57,694 nt of DNA from CAZEVY01 sp964515555 (lineage in GTDB: Bacteria; Acidobacteriota; Terriglobia; Bryobacterales; Bryobacteraceae), in assembly GCA_964515555.1 (NCBI GenBank), contig CAZEVY010000022.1:1-57694 (forward strand), given 5' to 3'. A program made the translations under genes and the position numbers. A model generated the notes under the pieces. It was not told where the DNA came from. It did not search any database and saw only the letters and a list, made by a program, of their open reading frames with translations. The number at the start of each line of letters is the position of its first letter. Within the stretch, counting starts at the first letter, position 1. Shown here in pieces: positions 40,107 to 48,360 of this stretch.

Positions 40107-41057
40107 GTGACCCTCACTCGCAGAGCCGCGGTCGGCGCGCTGGCGGGCCTCGCCGCCTGCAATCGCGAGAAGAAGATCACCATCGCCGTGATCCCCAAGG
40201 GCCGCGCCCACATGTTCTGGCAGTCTGTGCACGCCGGCGCCGTGGCCGCTTCGCGCGAAAGCAACGTCGAGATCGCCTGGAATGGCCCCGCCACCGAAAC
40301 CGACTACAACGGCCAGATCCAGATCGTCGAGTCGATGATCAACCGCCGCGTCGACGCCATTGCGCTCGCGCCCATCGACAAGAAAGCCATGGTCGGCGTG
40401 GTCGAGCGCGCCGCGCGCCAGGGCGTCCCCGTCGTCATCTTCGATTCCGGCATCGACACCGAGCAGTTCGTCTCTCAGGTCGCCACCGACAACTATGCCG
40501 CCGGCGAGCTGGCCGCCGCCCGCATGGGCGAGCTTCTGAACGGGAAGGGGAAGGTGGTCATCGTCGCCGTGCAACCCGGCGCTGCTTCGACCATGGCGCG
40601 CGAGCAGGGCTTTGAGGACGCCGTCGCCAAGCGCTTCCCCGGCATCCGTATCGCCGACAAGCGCTACGGCATGGCCGACTTCGCCAAGTCGCTCGCGGTC
40701 ACCGAGAACATGCTGACGGCGCACCCCGACCTCGACGCCATGTTCGCCTCCAACGAATCGTCGACCGTCGGCGCCGTGCAGGCGCTGAAGGGCCGCCAGT
40801 CCAAGGTGAAGCTGGTGGGATTCGACTGGAGTCCGACGTTGCTCGAAGACCTGAAGGCCGGCCTCATCGACTCGCTGGTGGTGCAGAACCCGTTTCAGAT
40901 GGGATTCGAGGCCGTTGTTGCTGCGGTGAAGAAACTACGGGGAGAGTCGGTCGTCAAGATCAACAACCAGCCGCCGCGTCTGATTCGGAGAGAGGATCTG
41001 GACAAACCCGACGTTCAGGCCCAACTCAATCCCGACCTGAAAAAGTACCTGCCCTAA
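40107..41057 (+). CDS. Sugar-type ABC solute-binding lipoprotein (Peripla_BP_4)
   Basis: A 316-residue protein, GTG start at 40107, one base after the peroxidase stop. The signal MTLTRRAAVGALAGLAACN has twin arginines and a lipobox cysteine. The mature domain is a LacI/RbsB-like binding fold: ITIAVIPKGRAHMFWQSVHA, IQIVESMINRRVDAIALAPI, PVVIFDSGIDTEQFVSQVAT, DAMFASNESSTVGAVQALKG and VGFDWSPTLLEDLKAGLIDS. Such proteins feed monosaccharides or related molecules to ABC importers, but no permease or ATPase gene is present in the window. It may instead sense a ligand or work with a distant transporter. Confidence 0.9.
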   Translation: MTLTRRAAVGALAGLAACNREKKITIAVIPKGRAHMFWQSVHAGAVAASRESNVEIAWNGPATETDYNGQIQIVESMINRRVDAIALAPIDKKAMVGVVERAARQGVPVVIFDSGIDTEQFVSQVATDNYAAGELAAARMGELLNGKGKVVIVAVQPGAASTMAREQGFEDAVAKRFPGIRIADKRYGMADFAKSLAVTENMLTAHPDLDAMFASNESSTVGAVQALKGRQSKVKLVGFDWSPTLLEDLKAGLIDSLVVQNPFQMGFEAVVAAVKKLRGESVVKINNQPPRLIRREDLDKPDVQAQLNPDLKKYLP

Positions 41058-41060
41058 CCA

Positions 41061-41149
41061 CTGATCGCTGACCGCTGAAAGCTGATAGCTGAAAGCTGAA
41101 AGCTGATAGCTGATCGCTGAAAGCTGATCGCTGAAAGCTGATCGCTGAC
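41061..41149. repeat. Heptanucleotide tandem repeat (CTGANNG)x12 plus partial copy
   Basis: Immediately after the binding-protein stop lie 12 uninterrupted 7-bp units of form CTGANNG (CTGATCG, CTGACCG, CTGAAAG, CTGATAG and permutations) from 41061 to 41144, then a truncated unit CTGAC. Only bases 5 and 6 vary (AA, TA, TC or CC). The unit length of 7 is not a multiple of 3, and the block lies in non-coding DNA between convergent genes, ending 3 bp before the stop of the Flp pilin gene. Unit number is likely to vary between strains. Confidence 0.93.
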
Positions 41150-41151
41150 AA

Positions 41152-41337
41152 CTAAATCAGCGCCATATACCCCACGATCTTCGAGAAGATCGTGCTGATC
41201 GCCGGCGCCACGTTGGGCGGCAGAAACGCCGCCACGGCCACCGCGACAAATGCCGCCAGCAGCGCGTATTCGATGAGATCCTGACCGCCGTTTTCCCGTC
41301 CGAGCGACCTGAGACGACGCCTCCAATGGCTGAGCAT
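41152..41337 (-). CDS. Flp/Fap-type type IVb pilin
   Basis: The 61-residue protein starts MLSHWRRRLRSLGRENGGQD, followed by LIEYALLAAFVAVAVAAFLP. The GxxxxEY-type processing context is GGQDLIEYALLAAFVAVAVA: cleavage after G would leave glutamate at position +5, as in Flp pilins. An AAGGAGAGAACGC ribosome site precedes the ATG at 41337. Flp pilins build adhesive Tad pili, but no prepilin peptidase, ATPase or secretin genes of a tad cluster are in the window. It may be a lone extra pilin copy or the edge of a dispersed system. Confidence 0.88.
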   Translation of the reverse strand: MLSHWRRRLRSLGRENGGQDLIEYALLAAFVAVAVAAFLPPNVAPAISTIFSKIVGYMALI

Positions 41338-41453
41338 GCGTTCTCTCCTTAGAGACATTATCGACACGCGCCCGTCCCGCACCTACCCGGCTTACACCGT
41401 AGCCGTATCCCTAAAAGCCCTTAAGTAATTCAAGAGACAAGGCTTCTCCGCCG

Positions 41454-42764
41454 CTATTGCGAGGTGCCGAACCGTAACACCCGGAACCCGCGAAGGGTGA
41501 CGGTCTCCGCCGTCGCCCCCGACATGTTGCCGAGAAAGTTAATCGTCAGCGGCTGTGTCAGATCCGGCGCCGACGTGGTCGCCCCCACCGCCAGGACCAG
41601 CGACGTGCCCCAGCTCTCGAACGTCAGGTAGTTCGTCGGATTGCTGATCGCCGCCTGTACACGAACCGTCGCCAGGCCCTCGCCCGCCGGCGCCGGCCGC
41701 GTGAGCACGCTGGTCGCCCCCCACCGCACCTCGAAGGCGAACCCGGTCGTCGTACCCTCGTGCGAATAATCGGCGGCGATCTCCACCCGATCGCCCGGTA
41801 ACAGCGTGTTGGCCGGCACCACGCAGGCGCCCAGCGAGGTCGGCGCCGTGCCGCTGGTCGCCGACCCGGCCCCGCTGCACAGCACCGTCACGAAGCTCTG
41901 CCCGGGCGGGGCCTGCACCCGGTAAAAGGTCAGCAGCAGGTCGCCGGTCTGCGGCGTCGCCCCCGTCAGGAACGTGATGGTCGAACCCGTCAGCGTGTAG
42001 TCCACCCCGCTCCGCTGGAGCAATCCGTTGCGATACACCTCCAGGCTCGAGGCCGGCGTCGGCGGCTGCGCGAGCGCGAAGGTGTTGTTGCTTCCGTTGA
42101 CCGCCCCGTTCGGCGTCTCTCCGTCGACGAACGTCGGCGCGAATCCGCCCCCGCCTCCCGTGCCGCACGGCCCGCTGGTGCCGTCCACGCGCACGCAATC
42201 CTCCGGTGCTCCCGCGGCGCCCTCGATCTCGCCCGACGGGTTGATGATCGCCGCCCGTGAGACCGTGTAGTTCAGTCCCTTGGTGGGACGAATTTCGAGC
42301 TCGTTGGTCAACCCCACGACGTCGGAGATTTGCACGCTGGTCGAGCCGCCCGGCGGCAGCACCACGCCCGGCGGGACCGCCAGCCGTATGTCGCGCACCC
42401 GCACCTGTGTGGGCGAAGGCGGCACGTTCCAGAACTCGCTGAACTGGATGCGGCCGTCGCTGATGTACTTCACCGCGTAGAACGCCCCCGGCGAAGCGTC
42501 GGTGGTCGGTACCAGCCGGACCCGAAGCAGCCCGTTCACCACGCGCACGTTCAGCAGGTGCGTGGCGATATTGGAGTTGTCCGAGGCCTCGAAGCTCTTC
42601 CATTGGATTTCGAGCTGCCCGTTGAACCGCGACCCATCGGCTTTGTAGAGGATGTCCTCGATGGGCGTCAGCGGGGGCTGCGCCGCCGCGGGCGGGGTCG
42701 CCATCGCCAGGAAAAGCACGGCCGCGGCCGCGGCGCGGCCCGCCGCGCGAAGTGCCCTACGCAT
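41454..42764 (-). CDS. Secreted low-complexity beta-rich protein of unknown function
   Basis: The 436-residue protein has signal peptide MRRALRAAGRAAAAAVLFLA with cleavage near PAAAQ; GGAGG precedes the ATG. It reads as strands and loops rich in G, T, S and P. A segment (about 245-300) with GAVNGSNNTFALAQPPTPAS, then SLEVYRNGLLQRSGVDYTLT resembles short domains found in phage tail fibres and bacterial adhesins. The C-terminal part (GDRVEIAADYSHEGTTTGFA) resembles a beta-sandwich. It lies downstream of a leader with several stem-loops and upstream (in transcription) of the Flp pilin, so an extracellular appendage role is possible but unproven. Confidence 0.72.
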   Translation of the reverse strand: MRRALRAAGRAAAAAVLFLAMATPPAAAQPPLTPIEDILYKADGSRFNGQLEIQWKSFEASDNSNIATHLLNVRVVNGLLRVRLVPTTDASPGAFYAVKYISDGRIQFSEFWNVPPSPTQVRVRDIRLAVPPGVVLPPGGSTSVQISDVVGLTNELEIRPTKGLNYTVSRAAIINPSGEIEGAAGAPEDCVRVDGTSGPCGTGGGGGFAPTFVDGETPNGAVNGSNNTFALAQPPTPASSLEVYRNGLLQRSGVDYTLTGSTITFLTGATPQTGDLLLTFYRVQAPPGQSFVTVLCSGAGSATSGTAPTSLGACVVPANTLLPGDRVEIAADYSHEGTTTGFAFEVRWGATSVLTRPAPAGEGLATVRVQAAISNPTNYLTFESWGTSLVLAVGATTSAPDLTQPLTINFLGNMSGATAETVTLRGFRVLRFGTSQ

Positions 42765-42786
42765 GAAGTCAGCCTCCAGGAAAGAA

Positions 42787-42936
42787 CCCGGGCCGCAAGG
42801 AGAGACGGCCCGGGGGGCGCACGGCCTTTCGGCCCAACGTCCTGTCGGCCACAGTGTAGGGTCGGGCGGGGAGAGGCGGGAGGCGGCCTGCACCTCGCCA
42901 CCCGTCGAAACCGTCCCGTTCCAGGGGCTTAGCCCC
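42787..42936 (-). promoter_or_regulatory. Stem-loop-rich 5' leader upstream of the 436-aa secreted protein
   Basis: On the minus strand, upstream of the ATG at 42764, three perfect stems lie within 150 nt: GGGGCT-A-AGCCCC (42924-42936), GGCC-GAAA-GGCC with a GNRA-type tetraloop (42823-42834), and CCCGGGCCG/CGGCCCGGG (42787-42795 with 42806-42814). The last one ends 23 nt before the start codon. No known riboswitch consensus was matched. Confidence 0.35.
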
Positions 42937-43051
42937 GACCCGCCACCTCCCGTTTCGCGCGTGACCGTCTTAATCACCAGCACCGCGGCGATCCACGAGG
43001 CAGAGTGATGACTGCGGTGGCTGTCGGGTCGTCCGTCGGCTGTCAACGCCC

Positions 43052-43987
43052 CTACGGCGGCGAGAACGGGATGGACCACGAGCCCACATCCCGCGACTCC
43101 TCTTCGCCCAATACGATCTCAACCGCCCGATCCGGGTCGCCGTCACCCGGGTAGTAGTAGGTTCTGTAGGTGTGCAAGCCGGTATCGAAAACCTCCACGA
43201 CCATTCGGTAGCGGCCCGGCGTGGCCCACGTCGCGTGGAAACTGCCATGGGCATCCGTTCGGGTGCTACTGTTACTCCATCCGAAGGCCCGTTCGAGGCG
43301 GACATTGACGTCGCCCGCTGGTTGGCCGTTCGCGTAGCGCAGGCTTCCGCTTACGGCCGAGAAGGGAGGGCGGGTGTCGATCCCTTCGTAATAGAACCAT
43401 CCGTCGCGAAACGCCCGCATCGCCAAGCCCGGCCGCGGAGGTCTTATCGAGGCCCAACGATCCAATGCCTCTCGAGCCCCCACATCGCCGGCCGGCGCGA
43501 AGCGAAGCCCCTGAGCGGGAAGCGGCGAGAACGCGATCTGCACGTATTTCGCGGCGACGCCCCGATACCGAATGGGAACGACGTCGAGGCACTGCGCTTC
43601 AACCGCCAGCATCTGTTCCTGCCATCGAAGTATCTCGTGAGCGGTAGTCCTTGCCATGCGGGCGGCCTCCTCAAGGGAACTTACGGATTGATCCTTCCAG
43701 CCCCCCTTTATTCGGAACGTGACCTTCCAACCGGCGAGACCCTTGCGGAACTCGTATGCATCCAGCCAGATGCTATCGGCTCCGAACGTGCAAACCCGCT
43801 GGCGACCGCTGGCGAGCCATTCCTCCACGAGTCCCTGGAATGCCGCTCGATGAGTGTTGAAGTGCCGTGCGGCAGAGGCCTCGTCGGCGAACTTCCGCTT
43901 CTTGATGGGATGAATTATGCAGGAGAGGCTCGCGAGCGCGAGAAACCACACCACGAAGAGGGCTCTCGCCGGTCCGAGCAGCGCCAT
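43052..43987 (-). CDS. Exported protein with a C-terminal carboxypeptidase-regulatory-like domain
   Basis: The 311-residue protein starts at ATG 43987 (the TTG one codon earlier is rejected). It has an N-terminal hydrophobic segment MALLGPARALFVVWFLALAS ending at LSC, a possible but non-ideal lipobox. The middle is helical and unassigned (FADEASAARHFNTHRAAFQG). Residues about 215-300 contain VSGSLRYANGQPAGDVNVRL, RTDAHGSFHATWATPGRYRM and VVEVFDTGLHTYRTYYYPGD, the pattern of transthyretin/carboxypeptidase-regulatory-like domains, which are common in surface proteins. A separate gene with no clear operon partner. Confidence 0.72.
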   Translation of the reverse strand: MALLGPARALFVVWFLALASLSCIIHPIKKRKFADEASAARHFNTHRAAFQGLVEEWLASGRQRVCTFGADSIWLDAYEFRKGLAGWKVTFRIKGGWKDQSVSSLEEAARMARTTAHEILRWQEQMLAVEAQCLDVVPIRYRGVAAKYVQIAFSPLPAQGLRFAPAGDVGAREALDRWASIRPPRPGLAMRAFRDGWFYYEGIDTRPPFSAVSGSLRYANGQPAGDVNVRLERAFGWSNSSTRTDAHGSFHATWATPGRYRMVVEVFDTGLHTYRTYYYPGDGDPDRAVEIVLGEEESRDVGSWSIPFSPP

Positions 43988-44051
43988 CAACGATAATGAC
44001 GCAACTCACCGGTCAAAACGTCGAATCAGATCCCGATTACCCCGGACGCGC

Positions 44052-44891
44052 TTATGGAGCAGCCGCCGCCCGCGACACCGTCTTCACGCCCTTAACGCAC
44101 CGGAACCCGATCGTCGGGCTCCTCTCGTGCTGCCGCGCCCAGCTACGATACGACACCGACAGAAACAGCACCGGCTGCGCCTGGTCGAACCACGAACCCC
44201 CGCGCAGCACCCGGTAGGCCCCCTTCTCCGGACCCGCCGGATTCCGCTCCGGCGCCGCGGCGTAGTAATCCCGCCCGTACCAGTCCGACGCCCATTCCCA
44301 AACGTTGCCGATCATGTCGCACAGCCCGAAATAATTCCGCTCGCGCGTGCACACCGCGCTCGGGCCCGCTTCGCCCCCGAAGACCGCCTGCTTGGCGGTC
44401 GGAACCGTGTCGCCCCAGGGATACATCTTCCCCTCGGCGATGCCCCGCGCGGCGCGCTCCCACTCCGCCTCGGTCGGCAGCCGCCCGCCCGCCCACGCGC
44501 AGAACGCCGACGCGTCGTCCCAGCTCACGTTGACGACCGGATACTTCTCCTGCCCCTTCGGAATCTCGCCCCGGAACCACTGGTAGGGCGGCTTCCGCTT
44601 CGTCGCCTGGACGAACCCCGCGTAGCGCTTGTTGGTCACCTCGGATTCATCCATATAGAACGGGTCGACGTGGATCTTGCGGGCGGGCGTGTCATCCTTG
44701 AGCGGATTCGGATACCAGGCCAGGCGTGTGTCCGGCCAGTCGTAGGTGCGGCCGCGGAGAAACTCGCCCCCGGGGATGAAGACCATGCCGGGCTCGGCGG
44801 AGAAGCCCGTTGCGCACAGAGCGATCCACGCAGCCGCTCGTAACGCGCGAAGCGCGACGGGACTATGCCCCGTAAATCTGCGACAGCTCAT
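44052..44891 (-). CDS. Formylglycine-generating-enzyme (SUMF1/EgtB-like) family protein
   Basis: The 279-residue protein has signal peptide (VALRALRAAAWIALCATGFS) and an FGE-sulfatase domain: PGMVFIPGGEFLRGRTYDW, DPFYMDESEVTNKRYAGFV, PVVNVSWDDASAFCAWAGGR, LPTEAEWERAARGIAEGKMY, MIGNVWEWASDWY and YRVLRGGSWFDQ. The paired catalytic cysteines of true sulfatase-activating FGE are not evident in the usual C-terminal RV..C...C block (only GFRCVKG is present), so it may act on another target. It overlaps the DUF1501 gene by 29 bp, with the start ATG at 44891, and belongs to the same operon. Exported FGE-like proteins often occur next to DUF1501 genes in Acidobacteria and Planctomycetes. Confidence 0.88.
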   Translation of the reverse strand: MSCRRFTGHSPVALRALRAAAWIALCATGFSAEPGMVFIPGGEFLRGRTYDWPDTRLAWYPNPLKDDTPARKIHVDPFYMDESEVTNKRYAGFVQATKRKPPYQWFRGEIPKGQEKYPVVNVSWDDASAFCAWAGGRLPTEAEWERAARGIAEGKMYPWGDTVPTAKQAVFGGEAGPSAVCTRERNYFGLCDMIGNVWEWASDWYGRDYYAAAPERNPAGPEKGAYRVLRGGSWFDQAQPVLFLSVSYRSWARQHERSPTIGFRCVKGVKTVSRAAAAP

Positions 44892-46272
44892 CGGTCGGAA
44901 TGATACCATTCGCGCCGAGCGGGTCGACGTACACGTACGTCCGGCCCGAGGGGAGATTGTGCGCCTCCTTGGCCCAGTCGATTCCCAGCGCCGAATAGAT
45001 CGTCGCCACCACGTTCTCGATGCGCGGCTGCTCCTTGTGCCGCCAGCCGGGGTCGGCCACGCGGTTGCCGTCGCCATCGGACGCGCCGACAATCGTTCCG
45101 CCCTTCACCCCCGCGCCGCAGAACAGGCCCGGGAACACGTACTTGTGATGGTCGCGTCCGCCCATGTGGTTCAACGCGAAGGGAGTGCGCCCGAACTCGC
45201 TCATGAGCACCACCAGCGTCTCGTCGAGCAGCATCTTGCCGGGCGAGGTCTTCGACGGCGTCGTGGCCAGGTCCTCGATAAGACTGGCCGCCGCTGGATC
45301 GAAGTCCGCGATCAGCTTGTAGTGGTTGTCGCCCACCGACTTGTCCCAGATGCGGCGGTGATGATCCCAGCCGTGATGGCAGATGTGGATGTAGCGCGTG
45401 CCGGCGTCCTGTGCCAGCACGTTGCGCGTCAGCGCGCAGGCCATGCCGACGCCCGTGCTTCCATAGCGTTTTCGGTCGTCGTCGGAAATCTGGAACGCCG
45501 CCGGCCAGCGCGGATCGGTCAGTAGCCGCTTGGCGGTGCCGCTGAACGATTCGAAGGCCTCCACCTCTCGCCCGTAGCTCGCCATCGATTCGCCGCGAAC
45601 CTTGCGCAGCCCTTCGAGCACGCGCCAGCGCTCCTCGATCAGCTCCACCGCCTTCTGGTCGAGCGACATGCCCGAGAGCGCCTGCTGCGCGTTCATGTCG
45701 AACACCGAGAAGCGCGGCGGCAGGTAGCCGGTCGAGAGCGCGCCCACCTGGTTGGTCTCCAGGTTGAACGACACGTATGTCGGAAACGTCTCCGACTCCT
45801 TGCGGCGCGCCTCCAGCTCCGCCGCCACCACCGTGCCCACCGACGGAATCTCTCGCGCGAACGCCACGTTCAGCGGCCGCCCGGCCTGGACGTAATACTG
45901 GCCGCGCAGGTGCACTTCCTCGTGGCTGGCGAACGAACGCACGATGGCGATGCGGTCCATCACCTTTTCGATGCGCGGAAACATGTTGACCGGGAAATAG
46001 ATGCCCGTCGAAATCTTGCGGACTTGAAAGTCCTTGGGGGTGGCGGCGTTGTCCTTGAAGTCGAACGACTCCACATGGCTGATGGCCCCGGAGATCTCGA
46101 AAAAGACAACGTTGCGCGCGTTTCCTCGCGGATTGGTCTTCTTCGCCGTCGAGGCCGAGCGCAGTCGCGGCACCACGCCATCGAGCGACGCACCGGCCAG
46201 TCCCATGCCGCCGAAGCGGAGCAGGTCCCGGCGCGTTGGAATCAGATCACCGACTGTCCTGGGACGATTCAT
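44863..46272 (-). CDS. DUF1501 family Tat-exported protein
   Basis: The 469-residue protein starts MNRPRTVGDLIPTRRDLLRF, a Tat-like signal (TRRDLLRFGGMGLAG), with GAGGAGG before the ATG at 46272. DUF1501 features: NVVFFEISGAISHVESFDFK, SFASHEEVHLRGQYYVQAGR, YIHICHHGWDHHRRIWDKSV, LVVLMSEFGRTPFALNHMGG and RDHHKYVFPGLFCGAGVKGG. Proteins of this alkaline-phosphatase-like fold are predicted to be secreted metal enzymes, often paired with DUF1549/DUF1553 cytochromes. The pair is present here: the DUF1549-type gene lies just upstream. Substrate unknown; the histidine-rich motifs support metal binding. Confidence 0.9.
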   Translation of the reverse strand: MNRPRTVGDLIPTRRDLLRFGGMGLAGASLDGVVPRLRSASTAKKTNPRGNARNVVFFEISGAISHVESFDFKDNAATPKDFQVRKISTGIYFPVNMFPRIEKVMDRIAIVRSFASHEEVHLRGQYYVQAGRPLNVAFAREIPSVGTVVAAELEARRKESETFPTYVSFNLETNQVGALSTGYLPPRFSVFDMNAQQALSGMSLDQKAVELIEERWRVLEGLRKVRGESMASYGREVEAFESFSGTAKRLLTDPRWPAAFQISDDDRKRYGSTGVGMACALTRNVLAQDAGTRYIHICHHGWDHHRRIWDKSVGDNHYKLIADFDPAAASLIEDLATTPSKTSPGKMLLDETLVVLMSEFGRTPFALNHMGGRDHHKYVFPGLFCGAGVKGGTIVGASDGDGNRVADPGWRHKEQPRIENVVATIYSALGIDWAKEAHNLPSGRTYVYVDPLGANGIIPTDELSQIYGA

Positions 46273-46295
46273 GATTGCCTCCTCTCCGAGGGGCC

Positions 46296-48164
46296 TCAGA
46301 AGTTGTACAGAAACTCCACCAGGTTGAGCAGCGCCCACTGCACGTTCTGCGCGCCCTCCACCCGGTTCTTCGCCATCTGCGAAACCGCGAACGCCTTCTC
46401 CTCCGCCGTCGGCGTCCGCGAAAGCGTCGAGACGAACAGCTCTTCCACCACCTTGCCGTCGTCGGTGTAACTGCCGAGCAGCCGCTCGACGCGGCTGTCC
46501 TTGGCCGCCAGCACGCGATCGTTCACCACCGAGGACCGCATCAGCATGATGGGCTGCAACGGCGAGGGCCGCACCGCCTGCGCAGGCGCCCCACGATTGG
46601 CCTGCCCGAACGCCTGCATGAAGCTCTTCAGCTCGCCCGACGCCCGCGGCATCGACGACTGCATCGCCATGCTCACCGCGGGTCCCGGCGGGTCTTCGTC
46701 GTTCAGCACCTGCCGCCGCCGTCCGCCGCCGAAATTGCCCGGACGGTCCGTCGCAATGGTGATGGAATCGTGCAGTTCCTCGGCGCCCAGCATGCGCGCG
46801 TACTTGCGCGCGTAGTAGCGCGTGTACCGGTCGTTCCACTCGCCCGGGAAGCGCGACGAGAGCTGGTAGGCGCTCGAATTGCAGATCGTGCGGAACAGCG
46901 TGTGGAGGCTGTGGTTGCTGTTGCGGAACTGCGCCGCCAGCGCGTCGAGCAGTTCCGGGTGCGAAGGCTGCGCGTCCCAGCCCTTGGGCAGATTCGCCGG
47001 ATCCTGCCGCGCCAGGTCGAACTCGTCCACCGGCTCCACGATCCCGAATCCCATCAGCTTCGCCCAGAACAGGTTCACGGTCGCGCGCGCGAACTGCGGG
47101 TGGCTGGTCAGCATCCGCGCCAGTTCGCTGCGCGGCTCGGCGCCGGGCTTGGCGGTTTCATCGGTCAGCAGGAACTTCGGAGTCGACGCGCCGCCGAAGC
47201 GCTTCATGCGCAGCATGCTGTCGCTCTTGGTGTCGTAGCCGGGCGCCCCGTCGTCGACGTAGAAGTGGCCCATCGTCGCTTCCGTGCGCTCGACGTGCGG
47301 GATATAGCGGGTGTTGCCGAAGAAGGCCGCCTGCCGGAAGAAATCGACGCGCTTCTTGCCCGTCAGGTAGACGTTGACCTTCTCCAGGTGCTGCGCGCCG
47401 TCGTGGCAGGCGATGCAGGAGAGATTCACGCCCAGCATCACCTTGCCGAACAGAATAGACAGCTCGTCGTGCGTGTCCATCTGGTGGACCTTGCGCAGGT
47501 CGTCGCCGTGCTCTACCTGTCCCGGCTTCCCCTCCACGTGCTCGCGCACGATCGGGTTCACCGCCGCCACCACCAAATTGCTTTTCGCCGACGCCGAAAT
47601 CAGCGACCGCGCGAAATCGTCGTAGGGACGATCGCTCGCCAGGCTTTCCTTCAGCGTGTAGTGGAACAACTGCACGCCGCGCCCCATCTTGCCGTTGGCG
47701 CGGATCATGTCCATATAGAAGTAAGCCCACTTGTCGACGAACGCCGGACTCCCGATCAGCCGGTCGATCAGCCGCGCCCGCTTGTCGGGCGAGTTGTCGG
47801 CCAGGAAGTCGCGCAGATCGCCGGCGGTGGGGATGCGGCCGGTGAGGTCCAGCGTGACGCGGCGGAAGAACTCGCGGTCGCCCGCCAGCGGCGCGTGCGG
47901 GACGCTCTCGCGCTCCATCTTCCCGAAGATGTGCTCGTCGATGAAGTTGCGGCGCGGGATGCGCCCGGCCGCCGAGGCCGGCAGACCTTTCGTCAGCCGA
48001 TCCGTGGTCGCGCCGGCGCTGATCGAGCGCGGCCCCTGGAGCAGGGGAGCGTGAATGTCGGCGGACATCTGCGACGCGTCCGCCGGCTTCTTGGGAGTCT
48101 GTTTTTCGTCGGCGGCCAGACACACCATCGCCGCCACCGCCAGCAACAGGGCTGCTCGATACAC
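46296..48164 (-). CDS. DUF1549/DUF1553 cytochrome-type protein (PSCyt2)
   Basis: The 622-residue protein starts with GTG at 48164, preceded by GGAGGGG, and has signal peptide MYRAALLLAVAAMVCLA. DUF1549 features: NFIDEHIFGKMERESVPHAP, FFRRVTLDLTGRIPTAGDLR, and GVNLSCIACHDGAQHLEKVN containing a c-type haem site (C-I-A-CH). DUF1553 follows: ARMLTSHPQFARATVNLFWA, then LTGTIC-like FRTICNSSAYQLSSRFP. Typical DUF1553 ends near MGAQNVQWALLNLVEFLYNF. The DUF1549/DUF1501 pair is a common secreted unit in Planctomycetes and Acidobacteria, thought to handle electron transfer with a hydrolase-like partner. It is the first gene of its operon. Confidence 0.9.
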   Translation of the reverse strand: MYRAALLLAVAAMVCLAADEKQTPKKPADASQMSADIHAPLLQGPRSISAGATTDRLTKGLPASAAGRIPRRNFIDEHIFGKMERESVPHAPLAGDREFFRRVTLDLTGRIPTAGDLRDFLADNSPDKRARLIDRLIGSPAFVDKWAYFYMDMIRANGKMGRGVQLFHYTLKESLASDRPYDDFARSLISASAKSNLVVAAVNPIVREHVEGKPGQVEHGDDLRKVHQMDTHDELSILFGKVMLGVNLSCIACHDGAQHLEKVNVYLTGKKRVDFFRQAAFFGNTRYIPHVERTEATMGHFYVDDGAPGYDTKSDSMLRMKRFGGASTPKFLLTDETAKPGAEPRSELARMLTSHPQFARATVNLFWAKLMGFGIVEPVDEFDLARQDPANLPKGWDAQPSHPELLDALAAQFRNSNHSLHTLFRTICNSSAYQLSSRFPGEWNDRYTRYYARKYARMLGAEELHDSITIATDRPGNFGGGRRRQVLNDEDPPGPAVSMAMQSSMPRASGELKSFMQAFGQANRGAPAQAVRPSPLQPIMLMRSSVVNDRVLAAKDSRVERLLGSYTDDGKVVEELFVSTLSRTPTAEEKAFAVSQMAKNRVEGAQNVQWALLNLVEFLYNF

Positions 48165-48360
48165 GTTCCCCTCCTCGGCGTACACGATGCCTTCCCCGCA
48201 GTATGCCCCAGTTCATCTGAAATGTCAACTGAAAGTCTTTGCACACGTGGGCCACGTCGATTGTTCCCATTGGCTACAATCCTAGCAATCAAACTGACAG
48301 GTCATCTGCCCACCCCTGGCCCTGGCCTGTGACATATCAATTGGGCGGCATGGCGAGCGT

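Noticed and set aside
41061..41149. CRISPR-like or protein-coding tandem repeat
   Set aside because: Units are 7 bp with no spacers, and the block is not in a frame of any supported gene.
42880..42936. tmRNA-like 5' end (GGTTTCGACGGG followed by GCGAGGTGCAGG) on the minus strand
   Set aside because: Only the 5' signature resembles tmRNA. No tag reading frame, no T-arm and no CCA end is found before the coding start at 42764, so similarity is taken as chance.
46275..48332. Long plus-strand open frame of about 690 codons
   Set aside because: It is antisense to the DUF1549/DUF1553 gene and has an Arg/His/Val-rich shadow composition.
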